In this document: piece after piece, positions 1-8,322 of the stretch
Layout: the number at the start of each line of letters is the position of its first letter
How positions within the stretch are numbered: position 1 is the first letter of the stretch
Assembly (NCBI RefSeq): GCF_024171695.1
Contig: NZ_JAMTCF010000009.1
Coordinates: 124,001 to 188,000, forward strand
Direction: 5' to 3'
Source: Actinosynnema pretiosum
GTDB lineage: Bacteria; Actinomycetota; Actinomycetes; Mycobacteriales; Pseudonocardiaceae
Length of the DNA stretch: 64,000 bases
Program-made: the position numbers and the translations under genes
The notes under the pieces: generated by a model
What the model was told of the DNA's origin: nothing
Seen by the model: only the letters and a program-made list of their open reading frames with translations
Database searches by the model: none

Positions 1-328
1 GCTGGTGCTTGAGCACCTCCTGCTGCACCGGGTCCTGCAGGTTGCCCCAGTCCTGCTCGCGCAGCCGGGGCTCGGCGACCACCCGCTCGGCCAGCGCGCC
101 CAGCTCCAGCAGCCGCAGCGTGCTCCTGGTGCGGGTGTACGGGCTCACGTAGACGGCCGCGGGCACGTCCTGGAGCAGCGCTTTCACCCGATCGCCCGCT
201 TCCTTCGCCTCTCGCTCCCCCAGCGGGGTGAGAGGCATGGTGTGATCGGGTACCCGGCAGTAGGCCAGTTCGTCGACGTTGCCCAGGCTCTGGCCGTGGC
301 GCAGCAAGATGATCCGCACAGGACCCAT
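1..328 (-). CDS. Histidine phosphatase family protein, 3' end cut by the window edge
   Basis: About 109 residues from an ATG at 328 run leftwards off the window. The N-terminus carries the RHG signature of the phosphoglycerate-mutase-like superfamily (LLRHGQS, catalytic His11), followed by the usual SPYTRTRST segment, so a phosphomonoesterase is likely. Substrate cannot be read from this fragment. The family is normally about 200 residues, so nearly half, including the second catalytic histidine, lies outside. It is divergent to the EthD gene with only about 46 bases between the start codons, so the two promoters must be compact. Confidence 0.85.
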   Translation of the reverse strand, partial: MGPVRIILLRHGQSLGNVDELAYCRVPDHTMPLTPLGEREAKEAGDRVKALLQDVPAAVYVSPYTRTRSTLRLLELGALAERVVAEPRLREQDWGNLQDPVQQEVLKHQ

Positions 329-374
329 CGTGCCGGTGTTACAGTCCGGCGGCGAGGGTGACGGAAGGTGTTAC

Positions 375-725
375 ATGATCAAGTGCATCGCGCTGTACCG
401 GCGGCCCGACCGGCCCGAGGAGTTCGACGAGGCCTACTTCGCCTCGCACCTGCCCCTGGTGCTCAAGACCCCCGGCCTGCTGCGCGTCGAGGTCGCCAGG
501 GCCGGTCAGCTGCTCATCCCCGGCTTCCTCGCCGAGAACGAGCCGCACCTGATCGCCGAGATGTACTTCGAGTCCGAGGACGCCATGAACCGGGCCTTCG
601 GCTCGCCCGAGTGGCAGGCGGGCGGCGCCAACCTCAGCGAGATCGGGGCCGCCGAGCTGATCTCCCTGTTCACCGCCGAGGTGCTCCAGTCCGGGGCGGT
701 CGTGGACGGGGTGGCCGAGCGGTGA
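375..725 (+). CDS. EthD-domain protein
   Basis: The product is 116 residues, starting at an ATG 7 bases after GGAAGG. It has the ferredoxin-like alpha-beta pattern of the EthD/dimeric alpha-beta barrel family: an N-terminal IKCIALYRR strand, a FASHLPL segment with the typical HLPL, and the AEMYFES strand. EthD-like proteins are small, usually dimeric, and often accompany degradative enzymes; no activity can be assigned. Its stop overlaps the GTG start of the hydroxyacyl-CoA dehydrogenase, so the two are probably co-translated and may serve the same acyl-CoA or aromatic catabolic step. Confidence 0.8.
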   Translation: MIKCIALYRRPDRPEEFDEAYFASHLPLVLKTPGLLRVEVARAGQLLIPGFLAENEPHLIAEMYFESEDAMNRAFGSPEWQAGGANLSEIGAAELISLFTAEVLQSGAVVDGVAER

Positions 726-1552
726 TCGCGGCGGTGATCGGCGGCGGCACCATGGGCGCGGGCATCGCGCACGTGCTGCTGGCGGGTGGCCACCGCGTGG
801 TGCTGGTGGAGGCGGGCGCCGAGCGGGTCGCGGCGGCCGGGCAGCGGGTCGAGCGGTCCCTGGCCAAGGCGGACGAGCGCGGCAAGCTGCCCGCCCCGCC
901 CGCCGAGCTGCTCGCCCGGTTGACCGTCGCGCGCGAGATCGCCGACCTCGCACCCGACGTGGAGCTCGTGGTCGAGGCCGTGCCCGAGGACGCCGCGCTC
1001 AAGCGCGCCGTGCTCGCCGCCGCCGCGACCGCGTGCCCGAACGCCGTGCTGGCCTCCAACACCTCGTCGCTGTCGATCACCGCCCTCGCCGAGGGGCTGC
1101 CCGGCCACCGGGTCCTCGGCCTGCACTTCTTCAACCCCGTCCCGGTCCAGCCGCTGGTCGAGCTGGTCAGGCACGACGGCGCGGACCCGGACGTGCTCGC
1201 GCGGGCGCGGGTCTGGGCCGAGTCGCTGGGCAAGACCGTGATCGAGGTCAGGGACAGCCCCGGCTTCGCCACCTCCCGGCTCGGCGTCGCCGTCGGGCTG
1301 GAGGCGATCCGGATGCTGGAGGAGGGCGTTGCCGACGCCGAGGGCATCGACACCGGGATGCGGCTCGGCTACAACTGGCCGGTCGGGCCGCTGCGGCTCA
1401 CCGACCTGGTCGGGCTCGACGTGCGCCTGGCCATCGCCGAGCACCTGGAAGCCGAGCTGGGACCGCGCTTCGCCCCGCCCGCGCTGCTGCGCGCCAAGGT
1501 CGCGCGCGGCGAGCTGGGACGCAAGAGCGGGCAGGGCTTCTTCGCTTGGTAG
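722..1552 (+). CDS. 3-hydroxyacyl-CoA dehydrogenase (3-hydroxybutyryl-CoA type)
   Basis: The product has 276 residues and oxidises 3-hydroxyacyl-CoA to 3-ketoacyl-CoA with NAD+. A Rossmann motif lies at residues 6-12 (IGGGTMG). The conserved ASNTSSLSI strand and LHFFNP motif follow (His135 is the likely catalytic histidine), then the helical C-terminal domain with GFATSR and NWPVGPL. Length suits the single-function PaaH/Hbd family. The GTG start at 722 overlaps the previous stop as GTGA; a longer upstream reading would run through the EthD gene in another frame. Which pathway it serves (phenylacetate, fatty acid or polyhydroxybutyrate) is not visible, because the neighbours upstream lie outside the window. 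Confidence 0.9.
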   Translation: MIAAVIGGGTMGAGIAHVLLAGGHRVVLVEAGAERVAAAGQRVERSLAKADERGKLPAPPAELLARLTVAREIADLAPDVELVVEAVPEDAALKRAVLAAAATACPNAVLASNTSSLSITALAEGLPGHRVLGLHFFNPVPVQPLVELVRHDGADPDVLARARVWAESLGKTVIEVRDSPGFATSRLGVAVGLEAIRMLEEGVADAEGIDTGMRLGYNWPVGPLRLTDLVGLDVRLAIAEHLEAELGPRFAPPALLRAKVARGELGRKSGQGFFAW

Positions 1553-1620
1553 CCCCCACCGCCACCTGGTAGTCCTGGGGGCGCGCCACGACCCGGCGCC
1601 GCTCGTGGAGGGGGTACCCG

Positions 1621-2757
1621 GTGCTGATCAGGACCACCGAGCAGGCCGACGCCGCAGCCGCCGCAGGACTGAGGTCCACGGCGTTCGGCGGGCCCAAGCC
1701 GGTCGACCCGGTGCTCCCGCCTGGCCAGGACCCGCTGGTCGCCGAGGTCGACGGCCGCGTCGTGGGCGCCCTCACCGTGTGGCGGCACCACCAGTTCTGG
1801 GGCGGGCGCACCGTGCCCGCAGGGGGCGTCGGCGGGGTCGCGGTCGACCCGCACGCGCGCGGCCGGGGCGTGGCCACCGCGATGCTCACCCGCGCCGTCG
1901 AGGACATGCGCGAGCGCGGGCAGGCACTGTCGCTGCTCTACGCCACCGTGCCCGCCCTGTACCGCTCGTGCGGCTGGGAGCGCGCGGGCGTCCACGAGTG
2001 GATCAGCCTCACCCCCGGCCAGCTGCCCTCCGGCGGCAGGCCGCTCTCCCGCGCCGCCCGGCCGGAGGACGCCTCCGCCGTGCACGCCTGCTACACCGAC
2101 CTCGCGTCCACCGTGGACGGGATGCTCGACCGCTCCGCGCCCGCGTTCGACCCGGCGGACGCCCTGGAGCACAACGTGGTCTCCGTCGTGCCCGGCCACG
2201 ACGGCGAGGTGCGGGGCTACCTGCTGGCCGACCGCGACGCCGAGGGGCTGCGCGTGCAGGACGTCGTCGCCCGCGACCTCGACACCCAGCTCGGGCTGCT
2301 GGGCGAGCTGGCCAGCTGGGGCGGCGTGCTGCCCTCGTTCGACCTGCGCGTGCTCGACCCGGCCACCACCGGCCTGCTCACCGACCAGGCGATCAAGCAC
2401 ACCGTCACCACCCGGACCTGGCTGATGCGCGTGGTCGACCTGACCGCTGCCGTGGCCGCGCGCGGCTGGCCCGCCGCGACCGGGCTGCGCTCCGCCGCCG
2501 TCGACCTGGACGTCACCGACCCGATCGCCCCCTGGCACGCCGGGCGGCGCCGGATCGTGGTGGAGGACGGGCAGGTCAGGGTCGAACCCGGCGGCAGCGG
2601 CGCGGTGCGGCTGAAGGCGCGGGCGCTCGGGCCGTGGTTCAGCGGCTTCCAGAACACCCACGCCCTGCGCCGCGCCGGACTGCTCGACGGCGACGCGGCC
2701 CTGCTCGACCGGCTCACCGCGTCGACCGGCGTGCCCAGGCTCGGCGACTACTTCTGA
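1621..2757 (+). CDS. Eis-like GNAT N-acetyltransferase
   Basis: The product has 378 residues from a GTG preceded by GGAGGGGG. The N-terminal half is a GNAT fold with the acetyl-CoA loop VDPHARGRGVATAM (about residues 77-90). The second half is a degenerate GNAT repeat followed by an SCP2-like C-terminal domain ending in LGDYF, the layout of the Eis family (about 400 residues). Mycobacterial Eis acetylates lysines and aminoglycosides; whether this homologue does so is not shown by the sequence. It sits alone, with its own ribosome site and a 90-base gap before mprA. Confidence 0.85.
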   Translation: MLIRTTEQADAAAAAGLRSTAFGGPKPVDPVLPPGQDPLVAEVDGRVVGALTVWRHHQFWGGRTVPAGGVGGVAVDPHARGRGVATAMLTRAVEDMRERGQALSLLYATVPALYRSCGWERAGVHEWISLTPGQLPSGGRPLSRAARPEDASAVHACYTDLASTVDGMLDRSAPAFDPADALEHNVVSVVPGHDGEVRGYLLADRDAEGLRVQDVVARDLDTQLGLLGELASWGGVLPSFDLRVLDPATTGLLTDQAIKHTVTTRTWLMRVVDLTAAVAARGWPAATGLRSAAVDLDVTDPIAPWHAGRRRIVVEDGQVRVEPGGSGAVRLKARALGPWFSGFQNTHALRRAGLLDGDAALLDRLTASTGVPRLGDYF

Positions 2758-2808
2758 CCGCTCGGCCGACGGGCGCCCCCGGAACTTGACTGCCTCCTCA
2801 CACCCGCT

Positions 2809-2841
2809 TCTCAGGCGGCTCTCAGGACCAGCGGCGAGACT
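2809..2841 (+). promoter_or_regulatory. MprA-box-like direct repeat and candidate leaderless promoter of mprA
   Basis: TCTCAGGC (2809-2816) and TCTCAGGA (2820-2827) are 8-base direct repeats separated by 3 bases, the architecture described for the mycobacterial MprA box. A weak -10-like hexamer GAGACT (2836-2841) lies 6 bases before the ATG at 2848 and there is no ribosome site, so a leaderless transcript activated by MprA from the -35 region is plausible. A similar site is found at the same distance from pepD (12514-12532). Autoregulation is inferred. Confidence 0.55.
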
Positions 2842-2847
2842 GTCGAC

Positions 2848-3534
2848 ATGCGCATCCTCGTTGTCGACGACGACAGGGCCGTGCGTGAGTCGCTCCGCCG
2901 CTCACTGCAGTTCAACGGCTACCAGGTGGACCTCGCCGGTGACGGCCAGCAGGCACTGGAGTCGGTCCTGTCGCAGCGCCCGGACGCCATGGTCCTGGAC
3001 GTGATGATGCCCAGGCTCGACGGCCTGGAGGTCTGCCGCAGGCTGCGCAGCACCGGCGACGACCTGCCCATACTCGTGCTCACCGCGCGCGACGCGGTGA
3101 GCGACCGGGTCTCCGGCCTGGACGCGGGCGCCGACGACTACCTGCCGAAGCCGTTCGCGCTGGAGGAGCTGCTGGCCAGGTTGCGCGCCCTGCTGCGGCG
3201 CACCGCCTCCGAGGTGGAGGAGACCGCCAACCTGCTGCGCTTCGCCGACCTGGAGCTGGACCCCGGCACCAGGGACGTGCGCAGGGGCGAGCGCCCCATC
3301 AGCCTCACCCGCACCGAGTTCGCGCTGCTGGAGCTGTTCCTGGCGCACCCCAAGCAGGTGCTCACCAGGGGCCGCATCCTGGAGGACGTCTGGGGCTACG
3401 ACTTCCCCACCTCCGGCAACGCGCTGGAGGTGTACGTGGGCTACCTGCGGCGCAAGACCGAGGCGGGCGGCGAGCCCCGGCTGCTGCACACGGTGCGCGG
3501 CGTCGGGTACGTGCTCAGGGAGACGCCCCCGTGA
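2848..3534 (+). CDS. mprA: MprA-type OmpR-family response regulator
   Basis: The product has 228 residues. The receiver domain (1-115) has the acidic pocket D7-D9, phospho-acceptor D51 in VLDVMMP, T79 and K101 (LPKPF). The winged-helix trans_reg_C domain (about 128-225) contains the [12 protein letters not shown] and RGVGYVLRE signatures. It would be phosphorylated by MprB, encoded immediately downstream with a GTGA stop/start overlap, and act on envelope-stress genes. In mycobacteria the regulon includes mprAB and pepD, and box-like sites precede both homologues here. The name rests on sequence character and gene order, so a CseB-like orthologue with a shifted regulon cannot be excluded. Confidence 0.85.
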   Translation: MRILVVDDDRAVRESLRRSLQFNGYQVDLAGDGQQALESVLSQRPDAMVLDVMMPRLDGLEVCRRLRSTGDDLPILVLTARDAVSDRVSGLDAGADDYLPKPFALEELLARLRALLRRTASEVEETANLLRFADLELDPGTRDVRRGERPISLTRTEFALLELFLAHPKQVLTRGRILEDVWGYDFPTSGNALEVYVGYLRRKTEAGGEPRLLHTVRGVGYVLRETPP

Positions 3535-4958
3535 CCGCGCCCGGCGGGACCCGGTTCCAGCGCGCCTCGCTGCGCACCCGCGTGACCCTGCTCGCCGCGC
3601 TGTGCGTGGCGGGCGCGGTCGCCGTGGTGTCGCTGAGCGTGTACATGACGGTGCGCGACAACATGATCACCTCGTTCGACGAGAACCTGCGCCAGCGCGC
3701 GCAGGCCGCCGTGAACGCGCCCAGGGTCAACGACACGGTCAGCGAGATGCCGGGCGCGTTCCTCGCCGCCGGTGACATCAAGATCGGCAAGCTGGACTCG
3801 GCAGGCCGCATCCTGTACCCGAAGTTCACCACCGCCCCGCCGACCAACTCGGACGACCTGGCGGTGGCGAACGGCGAGCTGCTGGAGCACATCTGGACCG
3901 ACAAGCGCACCGAGTACCGGGTGCTGACGGTGCCGTACGGCGACGGCGAGGCGATGGTGCTCGCCCAGTCGATCAAGCCGCTGAACACCACGCTGGGCAA
4001 GCTGAGCCTGGTGCTGTTCGTGATCGGCGGCCTGGGCGTGGTCGCGGCGGCGGCGGCGGGGACGGCGGTGGCGCGCACCGGCCTGCGGCCCGTGCAGCGG
4101 CTCACCGAGGCCACCGAGCGGGTCGCGCTGACCGGTGACCTGCGGCCGATCCCGGTGTCCGGCGACGACGAGCTGGCCAGGCTCACCCAGCGGTTCAACG
4201 CGATGCTGGGCGCGCTGGCCGAGTCGCAGGAGCGGCAGCGCAGACTGGTCGCGGACGCGGGGCACGAGCTGCGCACGCCGCTGACGTCCATGCGCACCAA
4301 CCTGGAGCTGCTGCTGGCGTCCGAGCGGCCGGGGTCGCCGACGCTGTCCGACGAGGACAAGGCGGAGATCAACGACGACGTGCGGGCCCAGCTGGACGAG
4401 CTGACCACGCTGATCGGCGACCTGGTCGAGCTGGCCCGCGAGGACGCGCCGCAGGTCGTGCACGAGCCGGTCGACCTGGTCGAGGTGGTCGAGCGGGCGC
4501 TGGACCGGGCCCGCAGGCGCGCGCCCGCCGACGTGGCGTTCGACGTGAGCCTGGAGCCGTGGTCGCTGCTGGGCGACTCGAACGCGCTGGAGCGCGCGGT
4601 GCTGAACCTGCTGGACAACGCGGTGAAGTTCAGCCAGGACACCGAGGGCGGCGTGGTGCGGCTGCGGCTGCGGCAGGTCGCGGAGGGCGCGGCGGTCGTC
4701 GAGGTGGCGGACTCGGGCCACGGCGTGGCCGAAGCGGACCTGCCGCACGTGTTCGAGCGCTTCTACCGCTCGTCCGAGGCGCGCACCCTGCCGGGGTCGG
4801 GCCTGGGGCTGGCGATCGTGAAGCAGGCGGCGGAGCGGCACGGCGGCGCGGTGTACGTGGGGAGCTCCCCGGAGGGCGGGGCGCTGTTCACCCTGCACCT
4901 GCCGGGGCGGCCCGCGCTGGTGCCCGCGAACAACGGCATGGGGTACGCGGGGGTCTGA
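3531..4958 (+). CDS. mprB: MprB-type sensor histidine kinase
   Basis: The product has 475 residues with a GTG start overlapping the mprA stop. Transmembrane helix 1 is at about 18-38 and helix 2 at about 155-180, bracketing an extracytoplasmic sensor of about 115 residues. A HAMP segment (about 181-235), a HisKA domain with H245 in the [14 protein letters not shown]-box, and a HATPase_c domain ([25 protein letters not shown]) follow. It autophosphorylates on H245 and passes phosphate to D51 of MprA. In mycobacteria the MprB extracytoplasmic domain senses envelope stress in concert with PepD and DnaK. Confidence 0.87.
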   Translation: MTAPGGTRFQRASLRTRVTLLAALCVAGAVAVVSLSVYMTVRDNMITSFDENLRQRAQAAVNAPRVNDTVSEMPGAFLAAGDIKIGKLDSAGRILYPKFTTAPPTNSDDLAVANGELLEHIWTDKRTEYRVLTVPYGDGEAMVLAQSIKPLNTTLGKLSLVLFVIGGLGVVAAAAAGTAVARTGLRPVQRLTEATERVALTGDLRPIPVSGDDELARLTQRFNAMLGALAESQERQRRLVADAGHELRTPLTSMRTNLELLLASERPGSPTLSDEDKAEINDDVRAQLDELTTLIGDLVELAREDAPQVVHEPVDLVEVVERALDRARRRAPADVAFDVSLEPWSLLGDSNALERAVLNLLDNAVKFSQDTEGGVVRLRLRQVAEGAAVVEVADSGHGVAEADLPHVFERFYRSSEARTLPGSGLGLAIVKQAAERHGGAVYVGSSPEGGALFTLHLPGRPALVPANNGMGYAGV

Positions 4959-4972
4959 GCCGACCACGAGGA

Positions 4973-5008
4973 GCGGGGCGGCGCCGGGACCACCCGACGC
5001 CGCCCCGC
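4973..5008. terminator. Bidirectional GC-rich hairpin between mprB and the sugar permease gene
   Basis: An 11-base perfect stem (GCGGGGCGGCG at 4973-4983 with its complement at 4998-5008) and a 14-base loop lie between two convergent genes. It has no T-run, as is common in actinomycetes. It would separate the MprAB transcript from the sugar-transport operon. Confidence 0.6.
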
Positions 5009-5018
5009 CGCTTCCCGC

Positions 5019-5879
5019 TCACCCCTTCGTCGACCCCAGCGTCAGCCCGCCCACGAACTGCCGCTGGAGCACGAAGAACACCACCAGCGTCGGCAGCGCC
5101 ACCAGCAGCGCCCCGGCGGCCACCAGGTTGTTGTCGGTGAAGAACGCCCCCCGCAGGTTCTGCAGCGCCGACGTCACCGGCATCTTCTCCCCGGTCTGGA
5201 TCAGCACCAGCGCCCACAGGAAGTCGTTGTAGATCCAGGTGAACTCCAACGTCGCCAGCGCCGCCAGCGCGGGCCTGCACAGCGGCAGCACCACCTGCCA
5301 GTACCGCCGCCACACCCCCGCCCCGTCCACCCGCGCCGCCTCGCCGATCTCGCGCGGGATGGTCTTCATGAAGTTGCTCAGCACGAACACGCAGAACCCC
5401 GACTGGAACGCCACGTGGATCAGCACCAGGCCCAGCCGCGAGTCCAGCAGCACCCCGCTGTCGCTCACCCAGCCCGGCACCGGGGTCAGCAGGTACAGCC
5501 GGTACAGCGGCGTCACCACCACCTGCTGCGGCAGCAGGTTCCCGGCGGTGAACAGCATCAGCAGGCCCAGGTTCAGCCGCCTCGGCAGGCGGGCGACGCC
5601 GAACGCCGCCATCGAGCTGAGCAGCAGCACCAGCACCACCGACGGCAGCGCCACCACCAGCGTGTTCAGGTAGTAGCGCGGCAGCTCGGCCCGCGTCCAC
5701 GCCTCCGCGTAGTTCGCCAGCGTCAGCTCCTCCGCGACCGAGAAGTACCCGTTCCGCGCGGTGTCGTCGTAGCTGCGCAGCGACGCGTACAGCGCCCACA
5801 GCAGCGGCGCGATCGTCCCGAGGCAGGCCAGCACCAGGAACCCGTGCAGCGCGACAGAACCAGCCCGAACGCCCCTCAC
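5019..5879 (-). CDS. Carbohydrate ABC transporter permease, MalG/LacG type
   Basis: The product has 286 residues, hydrophobic, with about six transmembrane helices. The cytoplasmic EAA loop IGEAARVDGAGVWRRYWQVVLP (split about residues 180-201) couples to an ATPase. It is the inner-membrane partner of the permease encoded upstream. The GTG start at 5879 overlaps the stop of that gene as GTGA. The same reading frame is open far upstream, but the extra part is antisense-like sequence over the first permease and is excluded. No ATP-binding subunit is encoded nearby, so a shared MsiK-type ATPase is likely, as in other actinomycete sugar importers. Confidence 0.9.
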   Translation of the reverse strand: MRGVRAGSVALHGFLVLACLGTIAPLLWALYASLRSYDDTARNGYFSVAEELTLANYAEAWTRAELPRYYLNTLVVALPSVVLVLLLSSMAAFGVARLPRRLNLGLLMLFTAGNLLPQQVVVTPLYRLYLLTPVPGWVSDSGVLLDSRLGLVLIHVAFQSGFCVFVLSNFMKTIPREIGEAARVDGAGVWRRYWQVVLPLCRPALAALATLEFTWIYNDFLWALVLIQTGEKMPVTSALQNLRGAFFTDNNLVAAGALLVALPTLVVFFVLQRQFVGGLTLGSTKG

Positions 5880-6793
5880 TCCGACTCCTCCCGCCGGAAC
5901 ACCTGCACGAGGTAGGTGACGATGAACCCGAGCGAGATCACCAGCAGCACCACCGCCAGCGCCGACCCCCACCCGATCCGGCTGGACTCGCCGATGATGT
6001 TGTCGGTCACCAGCACCGACAGCAGCTCCAACCCGTTGCGCCCCTTGTTGATGACGTAGACGACGTCGAACGCCCGCAGCCCCTCGATCACGGTCACCAC
6101 CAGCACCACCACGTTCACCGGCCGCAGCACCGGGAACACCACCCGCGTGAACGCCTGCCACCCGTTGGCCCCGTCCAGCGCCGCCGCCTCGCGCAGCGCC
6201 GGGTCCACGGCCTTGAGCCCGGCCAGGTAGAGCACCATCACGTACCCGGTGTGCCGCCACGCCGCCGCGACGAGCACCGCGTACAGGTTGACGTCCTTGT
6301 CCCCCAACCAGTTCACCGGATCGCCGTCGGCGGTCCCGAGCAGGTTGTTCAGCAGTCCCTGCTCCGGCTGGTAGACCAGCTGCCAGATGAACCCGACCAG
6401 CGCCAGCGACAGCACCACCGGCAGGTACAGCACGCTCTGGTACACCCGCCCGAACCGCAGCTTCCGGTCCAGCAGCACGGCCAGCAGCAACCCCGCCGAG
6501 GTCGGCACGAGCACCAGGAACACCAGCCACACCAGGTTGTTGCGCACGGCGGGCCAGAACCTCGGGTAGCCGGTGAGGATGTCGACGTAGTTGCGCGCCC
6601 CCACCCACTCCAGGTCCTCGACCCCGCCGATGCCGTTCCACGAGGTGAACGACAGCCCGACCGACCCGAGCGCGGGCGCCCACACCAGCGCCACGTGCAG
6701 CAGCGCGGGCACGCCGATCATCAGCGCCAGCGCCACCCGCTCGCCGCGCGTCAGGGACGTGGCGCGCTTCCCCTTGCCAGCCAAGGGCTTCAC
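5876..6793 (-). CDS. Carbohydrate ABC transporter permease, MalF/LacF type
   Basis: The product has 305 residues with six predicted transmembrane helices. The EAA motif (LREAAALDGANGWQAFTRVV, about 207-226) lies in the penultimate cytoplasmic loop. The GTG start at 6793 overlaps the stop of the solute-binding lipoprotein gene. With the downstream permease it forms the membrane heterodimer of a CUT1-type sugar importer. Divergence from the GH42 beta-galactosidase and galT genes suggests galactosides or galacto-oligosaccharides as substrate, which is an inference from context. Confidence 0.9.
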   Translation of the reverse strand: MKPLAGKGKRATSLTRGERVALALMIGVPALLHVALVWAPALGSVGLSFTSWNGIGGVEDLEWVGARNYVDILTGYPRFWPAVRNNLVWLVFLVLVPTSAGLLLAVLLDRKLRFGRVYQSVLYLPVVLSLALVGFIWQLVYQPEQGLLNNLLGTADGDPVNWLGDKDVNLYAVLVAAAWRHTGYVMVLYLAGLKAVDPALREAAALDGANGWQAFTRVVFPVLRPVNVVVLVVTVIEGLRAFDVVYVINKGRNGLELLSVLVTDNIIGESSRIGWGSALAVVLLVISLGFIVTYLVQVFRREESE

Positions 6794-8088
6794 TCGGAGA
6801 AGATGGTCTTGGCCTGCTCCGCCATCCCGCGCAGCACCGAGTCCACGTCACCGGGCTCGGACAGGAACGCGGTCAGCCCGTTGGTCGCCGCGTCGCTGGC
6901 GAACCTCGGATCGGTGTCCCGGTCGAGGAACTGGGTGATGTGCGCGGCCGAGGAGATCACCTCGGAAGCCTTGCGCTGCAACGCGCTGTACCCGCTCACG
7001 TCGACGCCGGTGTTGGTGGCCACGGTCGTCGGGTCGGCCTCCAGGTACGCCAGCTGCGCCTGCGGCGACGCCAGGTGCTCCAGCAGCTTCCGCGCCCCGT
7101 CGGGGTTGCCCGGCTTGCGGGAGAGCATGAACCCGTCGATCGGCGCCTCGACGGTGTCCGTGCCGAACTCGGGGTTCACCTCGGGGAACGGGAAGAAGTC
7201 CAGGTCGTCCCGGTCCGCGCCGGTGAACTGCTGGGCCAGGAACGAGCCGAGCAGGTACATCCCGGCCTCGCCGCGCTGGAGCGACTGGGCGGCCTCCTGC
7301 CAGTCGCGGCCGAGCGCGTTCTCCTGCTGGAACGGCAGCAGCCGCTTCCAGGTGTCGAACACCTCCCGCACCCGAGGCCCCTGCCAGTCCTCCTTCCCCG
7401 CCATCAGGTCCACGTGGAACCGGTAGCCGTTGACCCGGAAGTTGAGCTGGTCGAACGTGCCCATCGCGGGCCAGCCCTGCTTCTGCGCGAACGCGATCGG
7501 CGCCAGCCCGTCCGCCTTCATCCTGGTGGCCAGCGCGACCAGCTCGTCGAGCGTGCCGGGCGGGGCGTACCCGCGCTGCCGCCACACGCTCGGCCGGTAG
7601 AACATCCCCCACGGGTACTGGGTGAACGGCACCAGGTACTGCTTGCCGTCCGCCGCCGTCGCGGCCTCCTTCACGGCGGGGGAGAAGCCGGAGCCGACCT
7701 TGGCCCACACGTCCGACAGGTCGCCGGTGAGGCCCTGCTCGGCGAAGAACCTCATGCGGTAGCCGGAGAACCAGGACAGCACGTCGTCCGGCCGCCCCTG
7801 CAGGTAGTTGTTGATCTGCTCCTGGTACTGCTCGTGCTGCTTGGTGTTGATCCGCACGCCCAGCCCGGAGGAGCCCTCGAACGACTTCAGCACCGCCGTG
7901 ATCGCGTCCTTCGGCACCGGGTCGGACTGGTTGTTGCCGAACGTCACGACGTCCGCCGACCCGCCGCCGGGGTCGCCGCCGCACCCGACCAGTCCGGGCG
8001 CCGCGCTCACCCCCGCTCCCAGCGCGAGGGCGCGCAGCACGGCGCGACGGCCTAATCGGGGGGACCGCTGGGGCGTGGGCCTGGACAT
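6790..8088 (-). CDS. Extracellular sugar-binding lipoprotein of the ABC importer
   Basis: The product has 432 residues and belongs to the family 1 solute-binding proteins. The signal peptide carries a twin Arg (R14-R15), a hydrophobic core and a lipobox LVGC with C36 as the lipidated cysteine, followed by a Gly/Asp linker. The ATG at 8088 is preceded by AGGAGCG. First gene of the three-gene transport operon, divergent from the beta-galactosidase gene with 234 bases between starts. It would deliver sugar to the two permeases. A Tat-exported lipoprotein is plausible but not certain. Confidence 0.9.
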   Translation of the reverse strand: MSRPTPQRSPRLGRRAVLRALALGAGVSAAPGLVGCGGDPGGGSADVVTFGNNQSDPVPKDAITAVLKSFEGSSGLGVRINTKQHEQYQEQINNYLQGRPDDVLSWFSGYRMRFFAEQGLTGDLSDVWAKVGSGFSPAVKEAATAADGKQYLVPFTQYPWGMFYRPSVWRQRGYAPPGTLDELVALATRMKADGLAPIAFAQKQGWPAMGTFDQLNFRVNGYRFHVDLMAGKEDWQGPRVREVFDTWKRLLPFQQENALGRDWQEAAQSLQRGEAGMYLLGSFLAQQFTGADRDDLDFFPFPEVNPEFGTDTVEAPIDGFMLSRKPGNPDGARKLLEHLASPQAQLAYLEADPTTVATNTGVDVSGYSALQRKASEVISSAAHITQFLDRDTDPRFASDAATNGLTAFLSEPGDVDSVLRGMAEQAKTIFSE

Positions 8089-8260
8089 GATCGCTCCTGT
8101 CGGGTTGACGCAGCGCTGAACCAACCGAACGCGAATCCAACAAAGTTGCGCATAATGTGTCCTCTGTCACAAGGAACGTCAATGGCTGTTACCGGCCCGT
8201 TAAGGCGCTAGTCCGAAGCTTCTCGCCGCGCATACCAGCGGGTCGGGTGACGTGTACCGC

Positions 8261-8316
8261 CAAACAGTGTCAAACGGGCGTTACTGTTTGACTGTGTTGA
8301 GTTTGTGGTTCACTCT
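8261..8316 (+). promoter_or_regulatory. Promoter of the beta-galactosidase operon with an overlapping inverted-repeat operator
   Basis: CAAACAGT (8261-8268) and ACTGTTTG (8283-8290) form a perfect 8-base inverted repeat with 14 bases between arms. The right arm overlaps a -35-like TTGACT (8288-8293), which is followed by exactly 17 bases and a -10-like CACTCT (8311-8316) that ends 6 bases before the ATG at 8323. A repressor bound here would block polymerase. The obvious candidate is the DeoR-family protein encoded in the same operon. Further CAAAC/GTTTG half-sites (8271, 8301) are nearby. Confidence 0.55.
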
Positions 8317-8322
8317 TGCGCC

